Shown in pieces: positions 1 to 8,090 of a stretch of DNA of 22,458 bases. Under the pieces are notes generated by a model. It worked only from the letters and a program-made list of their open reading frames with translations. It searched no databases and was not told where the DNA came from. A program made the position numbers and the translations under genes. This DNA is from CAKRPJ01 sp934376955 (lineage in GTDB: Bacteria > Bacillota > Clostridia > Lachnospirales > Lachnospiraceae): assembly GCA_934376955.1 (NCBI GenBank), contig CAKRPJ010000039.1, positions 1 through 22,458 of the forward strand, read 5' to 3'. The first letter of the stretch is position 1. Every line of letters begins with the position of its first letter.

Positions 1-2
1 GC

Positions 3-278
3 GAAAAGCTCTATGAGGAGCTGCTCATCGCGGGCAATAACACGGAAAAGACGGCGAACGACAAGATCTATGTCGAGTATCAGCCGCTCGTCACCCCTGC
101 CGAACTCGAGGATAAATTGGAGGTTCTCCGCGCCGCGCTGGAAACGGAAAACGCGGACAAGCTCCGCGCCGCGCTCCACCGCGTCGTCCCGACCTTCCGC
201 GAACCGGACGAGGTCAACCGGACACAGGGCGAGACGGTAGAGCTCCCAAAGCAGAGCGGGGAATATATACCAGTATAA
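3..278 (+). CDS. C-terminal end of a CapD/PglF-type NDP-sugar 4,6-dehydratase/epimerase (partial)
   Basis: The gene enters from the left edge in the frame starting at base 3 and ends at TAA 276-278, leaving 91 residues. It opens with EKLYEELLIAG and then TANDKIYV, a stretch typical of the end of the SDR domain in membrane CapD/FlaA1/PglF-like polysaccharide biosynthesis proteins. A charged, alanine-rich helical tail follows. Family members use NAD(P) to make 4-keto-6-deoxy (often N-acetyl) nucleotide sugars that feed the priming transferase, which fits the phosphoglycosyl transferase about 1.4 kb downstream. The catalytic Rossmann part lies outside the window, so the exact sugar cannot be named. 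The fragment is markedly GC-rich compared with the genes that follow. Only the last helices are visible, so the family call rests on that short stretch. Confidence 0.72.
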   Translation, partial: EKLYEELLIAGNNTEKTANDKIYVEYQPLVTPAELEDKLEVLRAALETENADKLRAALHRVVPTFREPDEVNRTQGETVELPKQSGEYIPV

Positions 279-418
279 TCAAGAGAGGAACAAAACACGG
301 AATGAGTAACGAAGGGGAAATGTGTCAACAAGGCTAAAACGCCGGACGGCAAGATAAAGGCGCACAAAAACCAGTCTCCGCAGAAAGCCGGGACTGAGAA
401 AGGCAATATTGTGGGTGG

Positions 419-1465
419 TCAGGCAGACCGTCTGAGTGATTTTGCAGCGCGGCAGGAGTGATAACCTGGTAAAACAGCGGCTAGGGCAACCACCAATACA
501 GAGATATGCACCGGCGGATTGAGGCCTATCGCGCTTGTGCTGTTGCGTTCCCACAACCGTTTCTGGCCTGTGGATTTGAAGCGGGAATTGCAGTGCTCAC
601 ACTCTGTTCGCAAAGCGAAGGTTCGTTTGAAATGGAGGCAACTGCGGTCAATGGAAAGCCAGTAGCCTGTGGGATTGGTTCTGTATTTGGTGCAGCCATG
701 GCTTCTATTGCCATTATTCCAGTTCTTGTGGCCGCAGGGGCAAGCGCCGGTTTTGGATTGACATAATGGGCAGCAATATTTCTGGCGGGTGCGTCCATTG
801 TCGGTGGTTTTGCTGTCCATGTGCATGGCAATGCCAGCTTCGTAGACCGGATTGCCAACAGGGAGCGCTTTATTTTCAGCTCCGTGCTTTTTGAGATGGA
901 TAAAAGATTCACCGGCATAGACCGATTTCGCGGTATTGTAGATGCTTTTCGCGTCATAACCCTTATCCGCAAGGAAGGAACACACCTGCCAGAAGATGAC
1001 TTAGTCGGATACGGCAAGGATGTCAATTGCAACGGTGGAGTCCGCTGTGATGGCCGGATTGGTCAGCTCATACAACGGTAGACCAGAGATACAGTCCACC
1101 AGCACATGGTTTTTATAGCTCCAGTAGAACTCGTACCGGTGCTCGCTGTGCAGATTGGAGGCGGAGTGGACGCTGAGCGTACAATCCGGAGCGCTTTTCG
1201 GTTGGTTTTCCTTGGAGAACTTGTTTTTCGCAAAGGATTTCGGATTGTTTTGCTTTGTGTTTGTCATGACAGGAGTAGAATCCAATCCGATGAAGGATGA
1301 ATCTACTACGCCCATCCCGTTCGGAGGTCGCGCCAAACCCGCCATCACAGCCTTTAATTCCGCATTGTCCATCTGTTGCGGAAAGCTGTCATAGGCCCAG
1401 TAGGACAGCAGCGGCTTCATAATATTGAAGCTGCTGTAAGGGGTCCTATGACATTGTTGTTTCAT
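419..1465 (-). pseudogene. Decayed DDE transposase with an in-frame stop
   Basis: Reading leftward from ATG 1463-1465, one frame encodes a DDE-type (IS4/IS5-superfamily-like) transposase down to the stop at 419-421. Visible signatures are GLDSTPV (first Asp), LADKGYDAKSIYN (second Asp), a Cys-rich CCPLC...CPC segment and LRTECEHCNSR (catalytic Glu region). The frame is broken by a TAA at 1001-1003, just before the second-Asp block. Sequence on both sides stays in the same phase, so this is a nonsense change, not a frameshift. At about 348 codons it seems short at the N-terminus for the family, and an in-frame stop lies just upstream of the ATG (1475-1477). I could not find convincing terminal inverted repeats. 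The roughly 140 bases between 278 and 419 hold no recognisable gene and probably include one end of the element. The element separates the sugar-dehydratase gene from the rest of the locus. Confidence 0.82.
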
Positions 1466-1486
1466 GGGGTGCGGTTATGTGCTTCT

Positions 1487-1690
1487 GGAAATACCTCCAT
1501 GGCCTCCCCTGAAAGGGCAAACGCGCAGGAAGCGAAGAACCTGAGGCATACTTGTTTTTGTGTGGACGGTTTAACGAAGACTGTCGAAAAGGTTGCGTGT
1601 GAAGAAATCAGGGCGGACTGGTTTGGCAGGAGATTCACATTTTGCGAGGACCCGGACGGGCAGCCGATTGAGTTGAAAGAGTCGGTATAA
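1487..1690 (+). pseudogene. C-terminal fragment of a VOC-family (glyoxalase/YaeR-like) gene
   Basis: The frame ending at TAA 1688-1690 carries the second half of a small VOC (vicinal oxygen chelate) protein. SMASPERAN leads into NLRHTCFCVDGL (strand with a metal-ligand-type His), then FTFCEDPDGQPIEL, the DPDG-IEL ending that supplies the last ligand Glu in this superfamily. The first beta-alpha-beta module is absent: homology stops around base 1487, right where the dead transposase begins on the other strand. The element therefore probably truncated the gene. It is not related closely enough to the intact VOC gene at 7697 to be an obvious duplicate. The open frame extends upstream to 1376, but that part is antisense to the transposase and is not protein-like. 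Probably non-functional. Confidence 0.62.
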
Positions 1691-1709
1691 GAGGGGAGTA
1701 TTTTGGAAT

Positions 1710-3467
1710 ATGGGCAAGATGAACTGGAAAGCGGTGATAGGGGTCTCAGCAGCTGTGCTTGGTACAGCTTTTGCAGCGGTATCCGTTGTCGCTCATAAGA
1801 AAAAAGGGGACAGCACCTTTGAAAATGAGCCGGAGCAGAAAAACCCCCTGGAGGGCAAGAAGGTCGTCTTTATAGAAAACGGGGAAGACCCCGAAAACGC
1901 GGACGGGGTGAAGGGCCATCTGGAAGTGGTCGGAGACTCCGATTATAAAGAGAGCTTTTACGGAAAGTATGTAAAGCGGGGAATCGATATCATTCTTTCC
2001 TTTGGCGGGCTTGTCGTGTTGTCTCCGGTTCTTGCGGGGATCGCTCTCGCGATTAATATCGACGACCCGGGTCCTGTCCTGTTCACTCAGAAACGCGTGG
2101 GCCAGAATAAGAAGTATTTCAAGCTCCACAAATTCCGTTCCATGAAAATGTCCACGCCGCATGATGTGCCCACGCATCAGCTGGAGAATCCGGAGCAGTA
2201 TATCACGAGAGTCGGGAAGTTCCTGCGGGCGCACAGCCTGGATGAGCTCCCTCAGATCTGGGATATTTTCATCGGTAACATGAGCGTGATCGGCCCCCGC
2301 CCGGGTCTGTGGAATCAGGACCTCCTGACGGCGGAGCGGGATCAGTATCACGTCAATGACGTAAAACCCGGCCTGACTGGCTGGGCGCAGATCAACGGAC
2401 GGGATGAGCTTGAAATTCCGGTCAAGGCGAAGCTCGACGGAGAGTATGTTGAGAAGCTCGGGCTCAAGATGGATGCCAAGGTTTTCTTCGATTCCATCGG
2501 AGTGTTTGTCGGTGATGATTCTGTTGTCGAAGGCGGGACAGGAACCATGAAAAAGGATTCTGCCGATATCAGCATTCCGGAGGATACGCTTGTTTCCGTG
2601 GTCATGGCCACCTATCGAAGGGATCAGGCGCTCCGCAACGCACTGACCTCTCTTGCCGCACAGACGTATCAGAACTTTCAAGTCGTTCTGGTAGATGATA
2701 ATGACGATGGGGAGTGGACGGCGAAGGTGCAGGCTATCGTCGATGAATTCAAAGATCAGATTTCCATCCATTACATAGTCAATGAGCACAATATGGGTTC
2801 CGCGGCGACAAGAAACCGGGGGATCGCCGAGGCAAAGGGCCAGTATATCACGTTCCTCGATGACGATGATGTGTATCTTCCTCCCAAAATCGAAATGCAA
2901 CTGAAGGATATTATTTCCTCCGGCGCTGATTATGGCATTACTGATTTGTACCTGTACAATGAAAACGGAGAGCTGATCGACAGAAGGATCCGTACATATA
3001 TAAAATCGACGGAAGCAAAGGATCTGATGCGCTACCATTTGCTTCAGCACATGACCGGTACAGATACCTTTATGTTCAAAGCGGATTACCTGCGCAATAT
3101 TGGCGGTTTTCCCGGGATCAATGTGGGTGATGAGTTCTATCTCATGAAAGAGGCCATTTTAGCCGGCGGAACATTCACTTATTCGAACCATTGCTATGTC
3201 AAGGCCTATGTGCACTCCGGGGAGTTAAACGGCCTCTCAAGCGGAGACAGTAAAGTCCGCGGCGAAAACGCGCTCTTTGAAGATAAAAAGAAGTACTATG
3301 ATTATTTAACGAAAGCGGATATCCGCTATGTTAAGATGCGCCACCATGCTGTGCTCGCGTTTGCGGAGATGCGGCGAAAGAACATGGTTCCGTTCGTTGA
3401 GAACGCAGTGCAATCGTTTGCCTCGGCGCCAGTCGCATGTGTGAAGATGTTTCTTGAACACAGATAG
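1710..3467 (+). CDS. Fused phosphoglycosyl transferase (priming sugar transferase) and GT2 glycosyltransferase
   Basis: 585 residues. ATG 1710 follows a GAGGGGAG ribosome site at 1691-1698. Residues 5-27 are hydrophobic and are followed by KKK and an acidic linker. Residues 88-265 form a bacterial sugar transferase domain (WcaJ/PglC type): membrane segment 91-118, FKLHKFRSM at 137-145, DELPQIWDIF at 178-187 with the Asp-Glu dyad, GPRPG, and GLTGWAQING at 221-230. That domain transfers a sugar phosphate from a nucleotide sugar to undecaprenyl phosphate at the inner membrane face. After a short linker, residues 294-500 are a GT-A/GT2 domain: VSVVMATYRR, LVDDNDDG at 327-334 and FLDDDDVYLP with the metal-binding DXD near 384-387. 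One polypeptide may therefore prime the lipid and add the second sugar. The long five-TM N-terminus of WbaP-like enzymes is absent. First intact gene of the operon; the next starts 12 bases after its stop. Confidence 0.92.
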   Translation: MGKMNWKAVIGVSAAVLGTAFAAVSVVAHKKKGDSTFENEPEQKNPLEGKKVVFIENGEDPENADGVKGHLEVVGDSDYKESFYGKYVKRGIDIILSFGGLVVLSPVLAGIALAINIDDPGPVLFTQKRVGQNKKYFKLHKFRSMKMSTPHDVPTHQLENPEQYITRVGKFLRAHSLDELPQIWDIFIGNMSVIGPRPGLWNQDLLTAERDQYHVNDVKPGLTGWAQINGRDELEIPVKAKLDGEYVEKLGLKMDAKVFFDSIGVFVGDDSVVEGGTGTMKKDSADISIPEDTLVSVVMATYRRDQALRNALTSLAAQTYQNFQVVLVDDNDDGEWTAKVQAIVDEFKDQISIHYIVNEHNMGSAATRNRGIAEAKGQYITFLDDDDVYLPPKIEMQLKDIISSGADYGITDLYLYNENGELIDRRIRTYIKSTEAKDLMRYHLLQHMTGTDTFMFKADYLRNIGGFPGINVGDEFYLMKEAILAGGTFTYSNHCYVKAYVHSGELNGLSSGDSKVRGENALFEDKKKYYDYLTKADIRYVKMRHHAVLAFAEMRRKNMVPFVENAVQSFASAPVACVKMFLEHR

Positions 3468-3479
3468 GAGACAGGTATC

Positions 3480-4349
3480 GTGAAAAAAAGCGTTGAAGTG
3501 CTGATCACCACAATGCATCTGCGGGATGTGGACTCTCTGGTAAAGAAAATGAATATCCAATCCAGCTTCGTCATCGGCAATCAATGTGATGCTGATAAAA
3601 TGGAGTCCGTTGTGTGTGACGGCAAGCAGGGAATGGTGCTTTCAAGAAACGAAAAGGGTGTAGGAAAAAACAGAAATGTGGTAATGGATCATGCCGAAGC
3701 TGATATTTGCGTTTTTGCGGACGATGACATGGTCTTTTATGACGGGTATGTTGATAAAGTAGCTTCTCTGTTTGAGCAGTATCGGAAAGCGGATCTAATC
3801 ATCTTCAATCTGGGCGACCTGGACAGTATCGGATATGAGAAGGAACGCAAGAATCGGAAGGTTGTCCGCGTTAATCAATGGAACTATATGAATTATGGCG
3901 CGGCAAGGATCGCTTTTCGAAGACAGATTGTCAGTTACTTGGGCATCCGGTTCAACTTGAATTTCGGAGGTGGAACGCAGCACCAGGCCGGGGAAGATAC
4001 GCTCTTTCTGAAAGAGTGTCTGGATAAGGGTTTAAACATCCTTGCCGTTCCGGTCTCCATCGCTTATTTGTCTAACGACCGGGAGTCGTCATGGTTTCAT
4101 GGATACAACGAGAAGTATTTTTTCGATAAGGGCGTTTTTCTGTCGGTGGCTTACGGAAAACTGGCCATCCCTATGGGAGCTGCTTTATTGGCACGGCATT
4201 CGGAATATATGTCTGCCGGTATGAGTAAAACAGAAGTGTTTCGCTCTATGTACAAAGGAATCCGTTATATCAGTGAGGAACTACATGAAGTTAAAAATAG
4301 GAGCCAAAAAACTGGATGCCGGCCAGGTACTGCTGGCCATCATTTATAA
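3480..4349 (+). CDS. GT-A (GT2-like) glycosyltransferase
   Basis: 289 residues. It starts with GTG at 3480, with the ribosome site TAGGAGAC overlapping the stop codon of the fused transferase, which suggests translational coupling. The fold signs are an N-terminal VEVLITTMHLRD strand, GKNRNVVMDHA near 62-72, VFADDDMVFYDGY with the DDD metal-binding motif at 81-83, and a later GEDTLFLKECLDKG (Glu171-Asp172) typical of GT-A catalytic-base regions. It lacks membrane helices, so it should act in the cytosol on the lipid-linked intermediate. The donor and linkage cannot be read from sequence. The last 20 or so residues are encoded in sequence that also encodes the start of the next gene and look non-conserved; the reading frame may have been extended by loss of an earlier stop. 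Confidence 0.85.
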   Translation: MKKSVEVLITTMHLRDVDSLVKKMNIQSSFVIGNQCDADKMESVVCDGKQGMVLSRNEKGVGKNRNVVMDHAEADICVFADDDMVFYDGYVDKVASLFEQYRKADLIIFNLGDLDSIGYEKERKNRKVVRVNQWNYMNYGAARIAFRRQIVSYLGIRFNLNFGGGTQHQAGEDTLFLKECLDKGLNILAVPVSIAYLSNDRESSWFHGYNEKYFFDKGVFLSVAYGKLAIPMGAALLARHSEYMSAGMSKTEVFRSMYKGIRYISEELHEVKNRSQKTGCRPGTAGHHL

Positions 4350-5595
4350 AATCGTACTGGACGCGTCGTATGGGTTATTTGAAGTGCGGTATTTTGGATA
4401 TCTGGGGATCGAATGCAAGATCATGCTATATCGCATCATGCTCGGATGGCTCATTTATTTGGGGACTTTCGCGGTTATTCACAGCAATGAATGCAAAATC
4501 GTAAATCTATTCAGCTATATCATGTTGTTTCTAAGTATGGCACCGTTTGTGACGCTATATCAGTTTTGGCCCGAGTGTAAGCTTTGGATGGTTTTTTTGC
4601 AGATAAGCGCCCTTTTGTTTATCGATATCATTGCGCGGCGATTTACGTTAAAAGCCTTTTCAATCAAATCATTGCCGTATCAGGATTTCCGCGTTGTATT
4701 CGCCGGGTGGCTCTTCCTGATTGCAATGTTCTTGTATATGTTCATGAAATTCCGGCTGCCCAGTTTTTCGCTGTTGGGCTTTGAGTCCATTTATTTAGTC
4801 AGAGCCGACTCTGGGTTTTCTACGTTTGATAGTATTCTGACCTGCATTGCCTGTAAAATTATCTGTCCGCTTTATATGGTGGTATGCTGGAAAAAGAAAA
4901 AATACTTAAAATTAGCATTTCTTGCTCTTATCCAGCTCTACATTTACAGTATATCTGGATTCAAAACGTTTTTATTCATACCCATTGTTCTGTTTGGCTT
5001 GGAATTCTTTAAAAATATCGATTTGAGGAAGCTGATTATCGCCGGATTAACGGGCGCTTTGCTTTTCGTGGATCTGATCCAGGTGGCAACAGGCAGGCTG
5101 ATGCCATACGCATTGATTGGAGACCGGACGATTTTTTTTCCGGCCATCATTAAGCGTGCTTTCTTTGACTTCTTTTCGAAGAATCCCTATGTGTATTTTT
5201 CCCAGAACAGCATCGCAAGAATATTTGGCATCAAGAGTGTCTATGAGACGAATGTATTTAACATCATTGGCGCGGAGTACTTTGACAAGCCCAATATGTG
5301 GACAAATACAGGAGTTTTTGCAGATGCCTACTCGAATTTGGGCGTAGCCGGTGTATTCATCATTTCATTTTTGCTTGCTATTATTTTAATTATCGTCTCC
5401 CAAAAAATGGAGTCTTTCAGCGGCGATGTAAAAAATGCAATGACCGCCATCTATATCCTGTATTTTATTTCGTTTAATGATGGTGCATTCCTGTTTACCA
5501 TGGTATCGGGTGGTTTCCTCATCGTGATGATCATCGCTGAATTAGTTGATTTTTCTTCCGATATAGAGGTAGAAAACAAAGATCTTCGAGAATAG
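4285..5595 (+). CDS. Wzy-like polysaccharide polymerase (multi-spanning membrane protein)
   Basis: 436 residues if started at ATG 4285, which follows GAGGAA at 4275-4280. An upstream in-frame GTG at 4273 would add four residues but has no ribosome site. The protein is almost entirely hydrophobic, with about ten to twelve predicted membrane segments, for example around AIIYKIV, MLGWLIYLGTFAV, FVTLYQFW, AGWLFLIAMFLYMF, GALLFVDLI and FIISFLLAIILIIVS. A larger hydrophilic stretch sits before the last segments and includes YFDKPNMWTNTGVFADAYSN. This layout and its place between glycosyltransferases and decoration genes fit a repeat-unit polymerase (Wzy/O-antigen polymerase type), which joins flipped repeat units on the outer membrane face. 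Wzy proteins share almost no sequence, so the call rests on topology and context. It is one of the most AT-rich genes here. It overlaps the previous gene by 65 bases. Confidence 0.75.
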   Translation: MKLKIGAKKLDAGQVLLAIIYKIVLDASYGLFEVRYFGYLGIECKIMLYRIMLGWLIYLGTFAVIHSNECKIVNLFSYIMLFLSMAPFVTLYQFWPECKLWMVFLQISALLFIDIIARRFTLKAFSIKSLPYQDFRVVFAGWLFLIAMFLYMFMKFRLPSFSLLGFESIYLVRADSGFSTFDSILTCIACKIICPLYMVVCWKKKKYLKLAFLALIQLYIYSISGFKTFLFIPIVLFGLEFFKNIDLRKLIIAGLTGALLFVDLIQVATGRLMPYALIGDRTIFFPAIIKRAFFDFFSKNPYVYFSQNSIARIFGIKSVYETNVFNIIGAEYFDKPNMWTNTGVFADAYSNLGVAGVFIISFLLAIILIIVSQKMESFSGDVKNAMTAIYILYFISFNDGAFLFTMVSGGFLIVMIIAELVDFSSDIEVENKDLRE

Positions 5596-5663
5596 AATTG
5601 ACAGGATATTTTTTGTAAGAAAAAAACGAAAAGCAGAAATATGTACTTACAAGGGAGAGCAAT

Positions 5664-7442
5664 ATGGAACAATTACAATATCCATTTGAAAGTAAAACCC
5701 TTCTGAGAAAAAAAATAAAACTAAAGAAAGAGTTACTATCCAGCGGAAACTCTTGGGTAGAAAAACGGATCGCGGTGCTTGGCGGATCAACAACCAATGA
5801 AATTGTAGATCAGTTGGAGCTGTTTCTGCTGCACTATGGGATCAAACCTGTTTTCTATCAATCCGAATACTCTCAATATTGGCAGGATGCCATGTTCGGG
5901 AATGAGCAATTAGACACTTTTAAACCTGATATTATTTATATCCACACGAATTGGCGGAACATCACGAATTTTCCGACAACCGCGAATACAGTCGCGGAGG
6001 TTGACGCGATGCTGGAAGCCGAGTTCTCACATTTTTCCGTCATGTGGGACAAGCTGGAGGAACGGTTTGGTTGTCCGGTGATTCAAGACAACTTTGACCG
6101 TCCGGGTTGGAGATTGCTGGGCAACAGCGACATTTCGGATTACAGAGGGAAGACGAATTTTATTTCCCGGCTCAACCAGAAGCTGTACCAGTATTCTCAG
6201 ACCCATAATGGCTTTTATGTCAATGATGTGGACTATTTAGCCGCTTCGTTTGGTCTGGACGTCTGGAGCAACCCTCTTTTCTGGCATATGTACAAATACA
6301 GCCTCTGCTTAGAAGGAGTTCCTTACCTGGCAAAAAGCGTTGCGGATATCATCAAGAGTATATATGGAAAAAATAAAAAAGTGCTCGTCTGCGATCTCGA
6401 CAATACCCTCTGGGGCGGGGTTGTTGGAGATGACGGTGTGGAAGGAATTCAGGTAGGGCCGGAGGTCCCGATGGGGCAGATATACAGTGAATTCCAGAAG
6501 TACATTAAGGAACTGAAATCTATCGGAGTATTACTTGCGGTAAACAGTAAAAATGATGAGGAAAACGCGATTGCCGGCTTGAATCATCCGGATGGAATTC
6601 TTCGGCCAGACGATTTTATTGTCATAAAAGCAAACTGGGAAAACAAAGACCGTAATATGCGGGAAATTGCATCTGAGCTGAATCTCGGTATCGATAGTTT
6701 TGTTTTTGCGGATGACAATCCGACCGAGCGGGAAATTATGATTCAGTCTGGTTTCGGCGTAGCTGTCCCGGTCATGGATAAGGTTGAAAACTACCTTCGT
6801 GTGATCGATCGAAATGGCTTTTTTGAAGTGACTTCATTGTCCGCGGATGATTTATCCAGGGAGAAGATGTACAAGGCCAATGCGCAGAGAACGCAGTTGG
6901 AGCAATCACTCGGCAACTATGAGGATTTTCTGAAAAGTCTGAATATGAAAGCGACCATCCGCTGCTTTGAGCCCATTTATTATCAGCGGATCGCTCAGCT
7001 TACAAACAAGAGCAACCAGTTCAACTTGACCACTCTGCGCTGCAGCGAGGGTGACATTACCCGTATGCAGGAGTCCCCAAATTATCTCTGCCTCTATGGA
7101 AAATTGGAGGATAAGTTTGGGGATAACGGCGTCGTCAGTGTGGTTTCGGGCGAGATCATAGGCCAGGAGCTTCACATGCGGTTGTGGTTGATGAGCTGCC
7201 GTGTTTTAAAGCGCGGTGTGGAGGATGCCATGCTGGATACGCTGGTCGCGGACGCAAAGGAAGCGGGCATTCAATCCATCATTGGTTATTATTATCCAAC
7301 CGCAAAGAATCATATGGTCGAAGAGTTCTATGGCCGGATGGGATTTGAAAAAATCGCATCGGACGAGGAGAAAAATACGACTTGGAAACTGGACGTAAAT
7401 ACTTATGAGTCCAAGAATCCGAAGATTGAGATCAACAGATAA
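5664..7442 (+). CDS. FkbH-like HAD-family protein (acyl loading of a carrier protein)
   Basis: 592 residues. ATG 5664 follows AGGGAGAG at 5652-5658. Residues 33-225 form an SGNH-like region opening with IAVLGGSTTNE. Residues 240-375 are a HAD domain with the FkbH signature DLDNTLWGGVVGDDG at 244-258 (motif I Asp pair), VNSKND at 293-298 and FADDNPTERE at 348-357. The C-terminal part (about 430-575) looks GNAT-like, with NKSNQFNLTT, FGDNGVVS and EEFYGRMGF. FkbH proteins take the glyceryl group of 1,3-bisphosphoglycerate, remove the phosphate and load the group on an acyl carrier protein. The next gene is exactly such a carrier, 15 bases away. The cell would then hold a three-carbon acyl-ACP for transfer to the polysaccharide. 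Length and domain order match other three-part FkbH-like proteins. The acyl substrate is inferred from the family, not shown. Confidence 0.9.
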   Translation: MEQLQYPFESKTLLRKKIKLKKELLSSGNSWVEKRIAVLGGSTTNEIVDQLELFLLHYGIKPVFYQSEYSQYWQDAMFGNEQLDTFKPDIIYIHTNWRNITNFPTTANTVAEVDAMLEAEFSHFSVMWDKLEERFGCPVIQDNFDRPGWRLLGNSDISDYRGKTNFISRLNQKLYQYSQTHNGFYVNDVDYLAASFGLDVWSNPLFWHMYKYSLCLEGVPYLAKSVADIIKSIYGKNKKVLVCDLDNTLWGGVVGDDGVEGIQVGPEVPMGQIYSEFQKYIKELKSIGVLLAVNSKNDEENAIAGLNHPDGILRPDDFIVIKANWENKDRNMREIASELNLGIDSFVFADDNPTEREIMIQSGFGVAVPVMDKVENYLRVIDRNGFFEVTSLSADDLSREKMYKANAQRTQLEQSLGNYEDFLKSLNMKATIRCFEPIYYQRIAQLTNKSNQFNLTTLRCSEGDITRMQESPNYLCLYGKLEDKFGDNGVVSVVSGEIIGQELHMRLWLMSCRVLKRGVEDAMLDTLVADAKEAGIQSIIGYYYPTAKNHMVEEFYGRMGFEKIASDEEKNTTWKLDVNTYESKNPKIEINR

Positions 7443-7457
7443 AAAGGAGATCGTACC

Positions 7458-7697
7458 ATGAGCAGAGAAGAGATTTTTGAAAGATTAAACCTGGTATTTC
7501 GGGATGTTTTCGATGATGACAGCCTGACTGTGGGCGAAAGCACCACTGCTGAGGATATCGATGATTGGGATAGTTTGCACCACATTTCTCTCTTGGCGGC
7601 AATTGAGGATGAGTTTGATATCGAGTTTTCTATGGGACAGACCGTTAAGATGAAGAATGTCGGCGAGATGGTAGATTATATTGCGGGAGAGCTCTAA
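7458..7697 (+). CDS. Acyl carrier protein
   Basis: 79 residues, acidic, with a strong AAGGAGA site before ATG 7458. The attachment site is DWDSLHHISL, with Ser39 as the predicted phosphopantetheine acceptor; the flanking helix and the IEDEFDIEF segment are typical of carrier proteins. It is too small to be part of a modular synthase and has no partner fatty-acid genes, so it is most likely a dedicated carrier for the FkbH-like protein upstream, much as DltC is for DltA in lipoteichoic acid D-alanylation. Its stop codon TAA (7695-7697) shares one base with the ATG of the next gene, which indicates coupled translation. It needs a phosphopantetheinyl transferase encoded elsewhere. Confidence 0.93.
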   Translation: MSREEIFERLNLVFRDVFDDDSLTVGESTTAEDIDDWDSLHHISLLAAIEDEFDIEFSMGQTVKMKNVGEMVDYIAGEL

Positions 7698-8086
7698 TGG
7701 AAGTGCATCATATTGGCTACTTGGTGAAAAACATCGATAAGTCCATCGAGAGCTTCCAAAAATTAGGGTATGAAATTACGATCCCAGCGACATGGGATGC
7801 CGGGCGGAATGCATATTTATGCTTTATGAGGAATGGCGGATATTGTGTGGAGTTAATTGCGCCTGCAAAGGATTCTTCTCTTTATCCCCTCCTGAAGCAA
7901 TATAATAATGCGCCCTATCACATTTGTTACAAATGCGAGCATCTTGAAGATGCGGTTGCAATTTTAAAAACCGAGAAATTTATGCCCTTTCTTGAGCCTG
8001 CTCCGGCGTCGGTTATCGGAAAGACTGCAAGAGTCGCTTTTCTCATAAGTGCGCGGGCCGGAATGATAGAATTAGTAGAGGAATAA
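7697..8086 (+). CDS. VOC-family protein, methylmalonyl-CoA epimerase-like
   Basis: 129 residues in two beta-alpha-beta-beta-beta modules of the vicinal oxygen chelate fold. Candidate metal ligands are in the classic places: His5 in VHHIGYLV, Glu52 in CVELIAP, His75 in PYHICYKC and Glu125 in GMIELVEE. The pattern HHIG...YHI...IEL is closest to methylmalonyl-CoA epimerases and lactoylglutathione-lyase-like proteins. It sits between the carrier protein (one-base overlap) and the acyltransferase (four-base gap), so I infer that it acts on the acyl group while bound to the carrier, for example epimerising or isomerising it. No such role can be read directly from sequence. All four ligands being kept suggests that it is an active metalloenzyme rather than a binding protein. 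Confidence 0.83.
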   Translation: MEVHHIGYLVKNIDKSIESFQKLGYEITIPATWDAGRNAYLCFMRNGGYCVELIAPAKDSSLYPLLKQYNNAPYHICYKCEHLEDAVAILKTEKFMPFLEPAPASVIGKTARVAFLISARAGMIELVEE

Positions 8087-8090
8087 GACA

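Noticed and set aside
506..766. Membrane-protein-like open frame on the + strand (86 codons, Ala/Ile/Val-rich)
   Set aside because: It is antisense to the C-terminal part of the decayed transposase, whose own motifs explain this sequence; the hydrophobic look is a by-product of the opposite frame.
526..1032. Idea that the first transposase is broken by a frameshift, using an overlapping minus-strand frame
   Set aside because: Reading through TAA 1001-1003 in the same phase joins both conserved halves. The other frame has no transposase motifs.
1746..3050. 434-codon open frame on the minus strand
   Set aside because: It is exactly antisense to the fused priming transferase/GT2 gene, has no ribosome site and no recognisable domain. 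The + strand product has complete motifs.
5598..5626. TTGACA as a promoter -35 box before the FkbH-like gene
   Set aside because: No TATAAT-like box lies 16-18 bases downstream (the bases there are a run of A). The gene fits as part of the upstream transcript.
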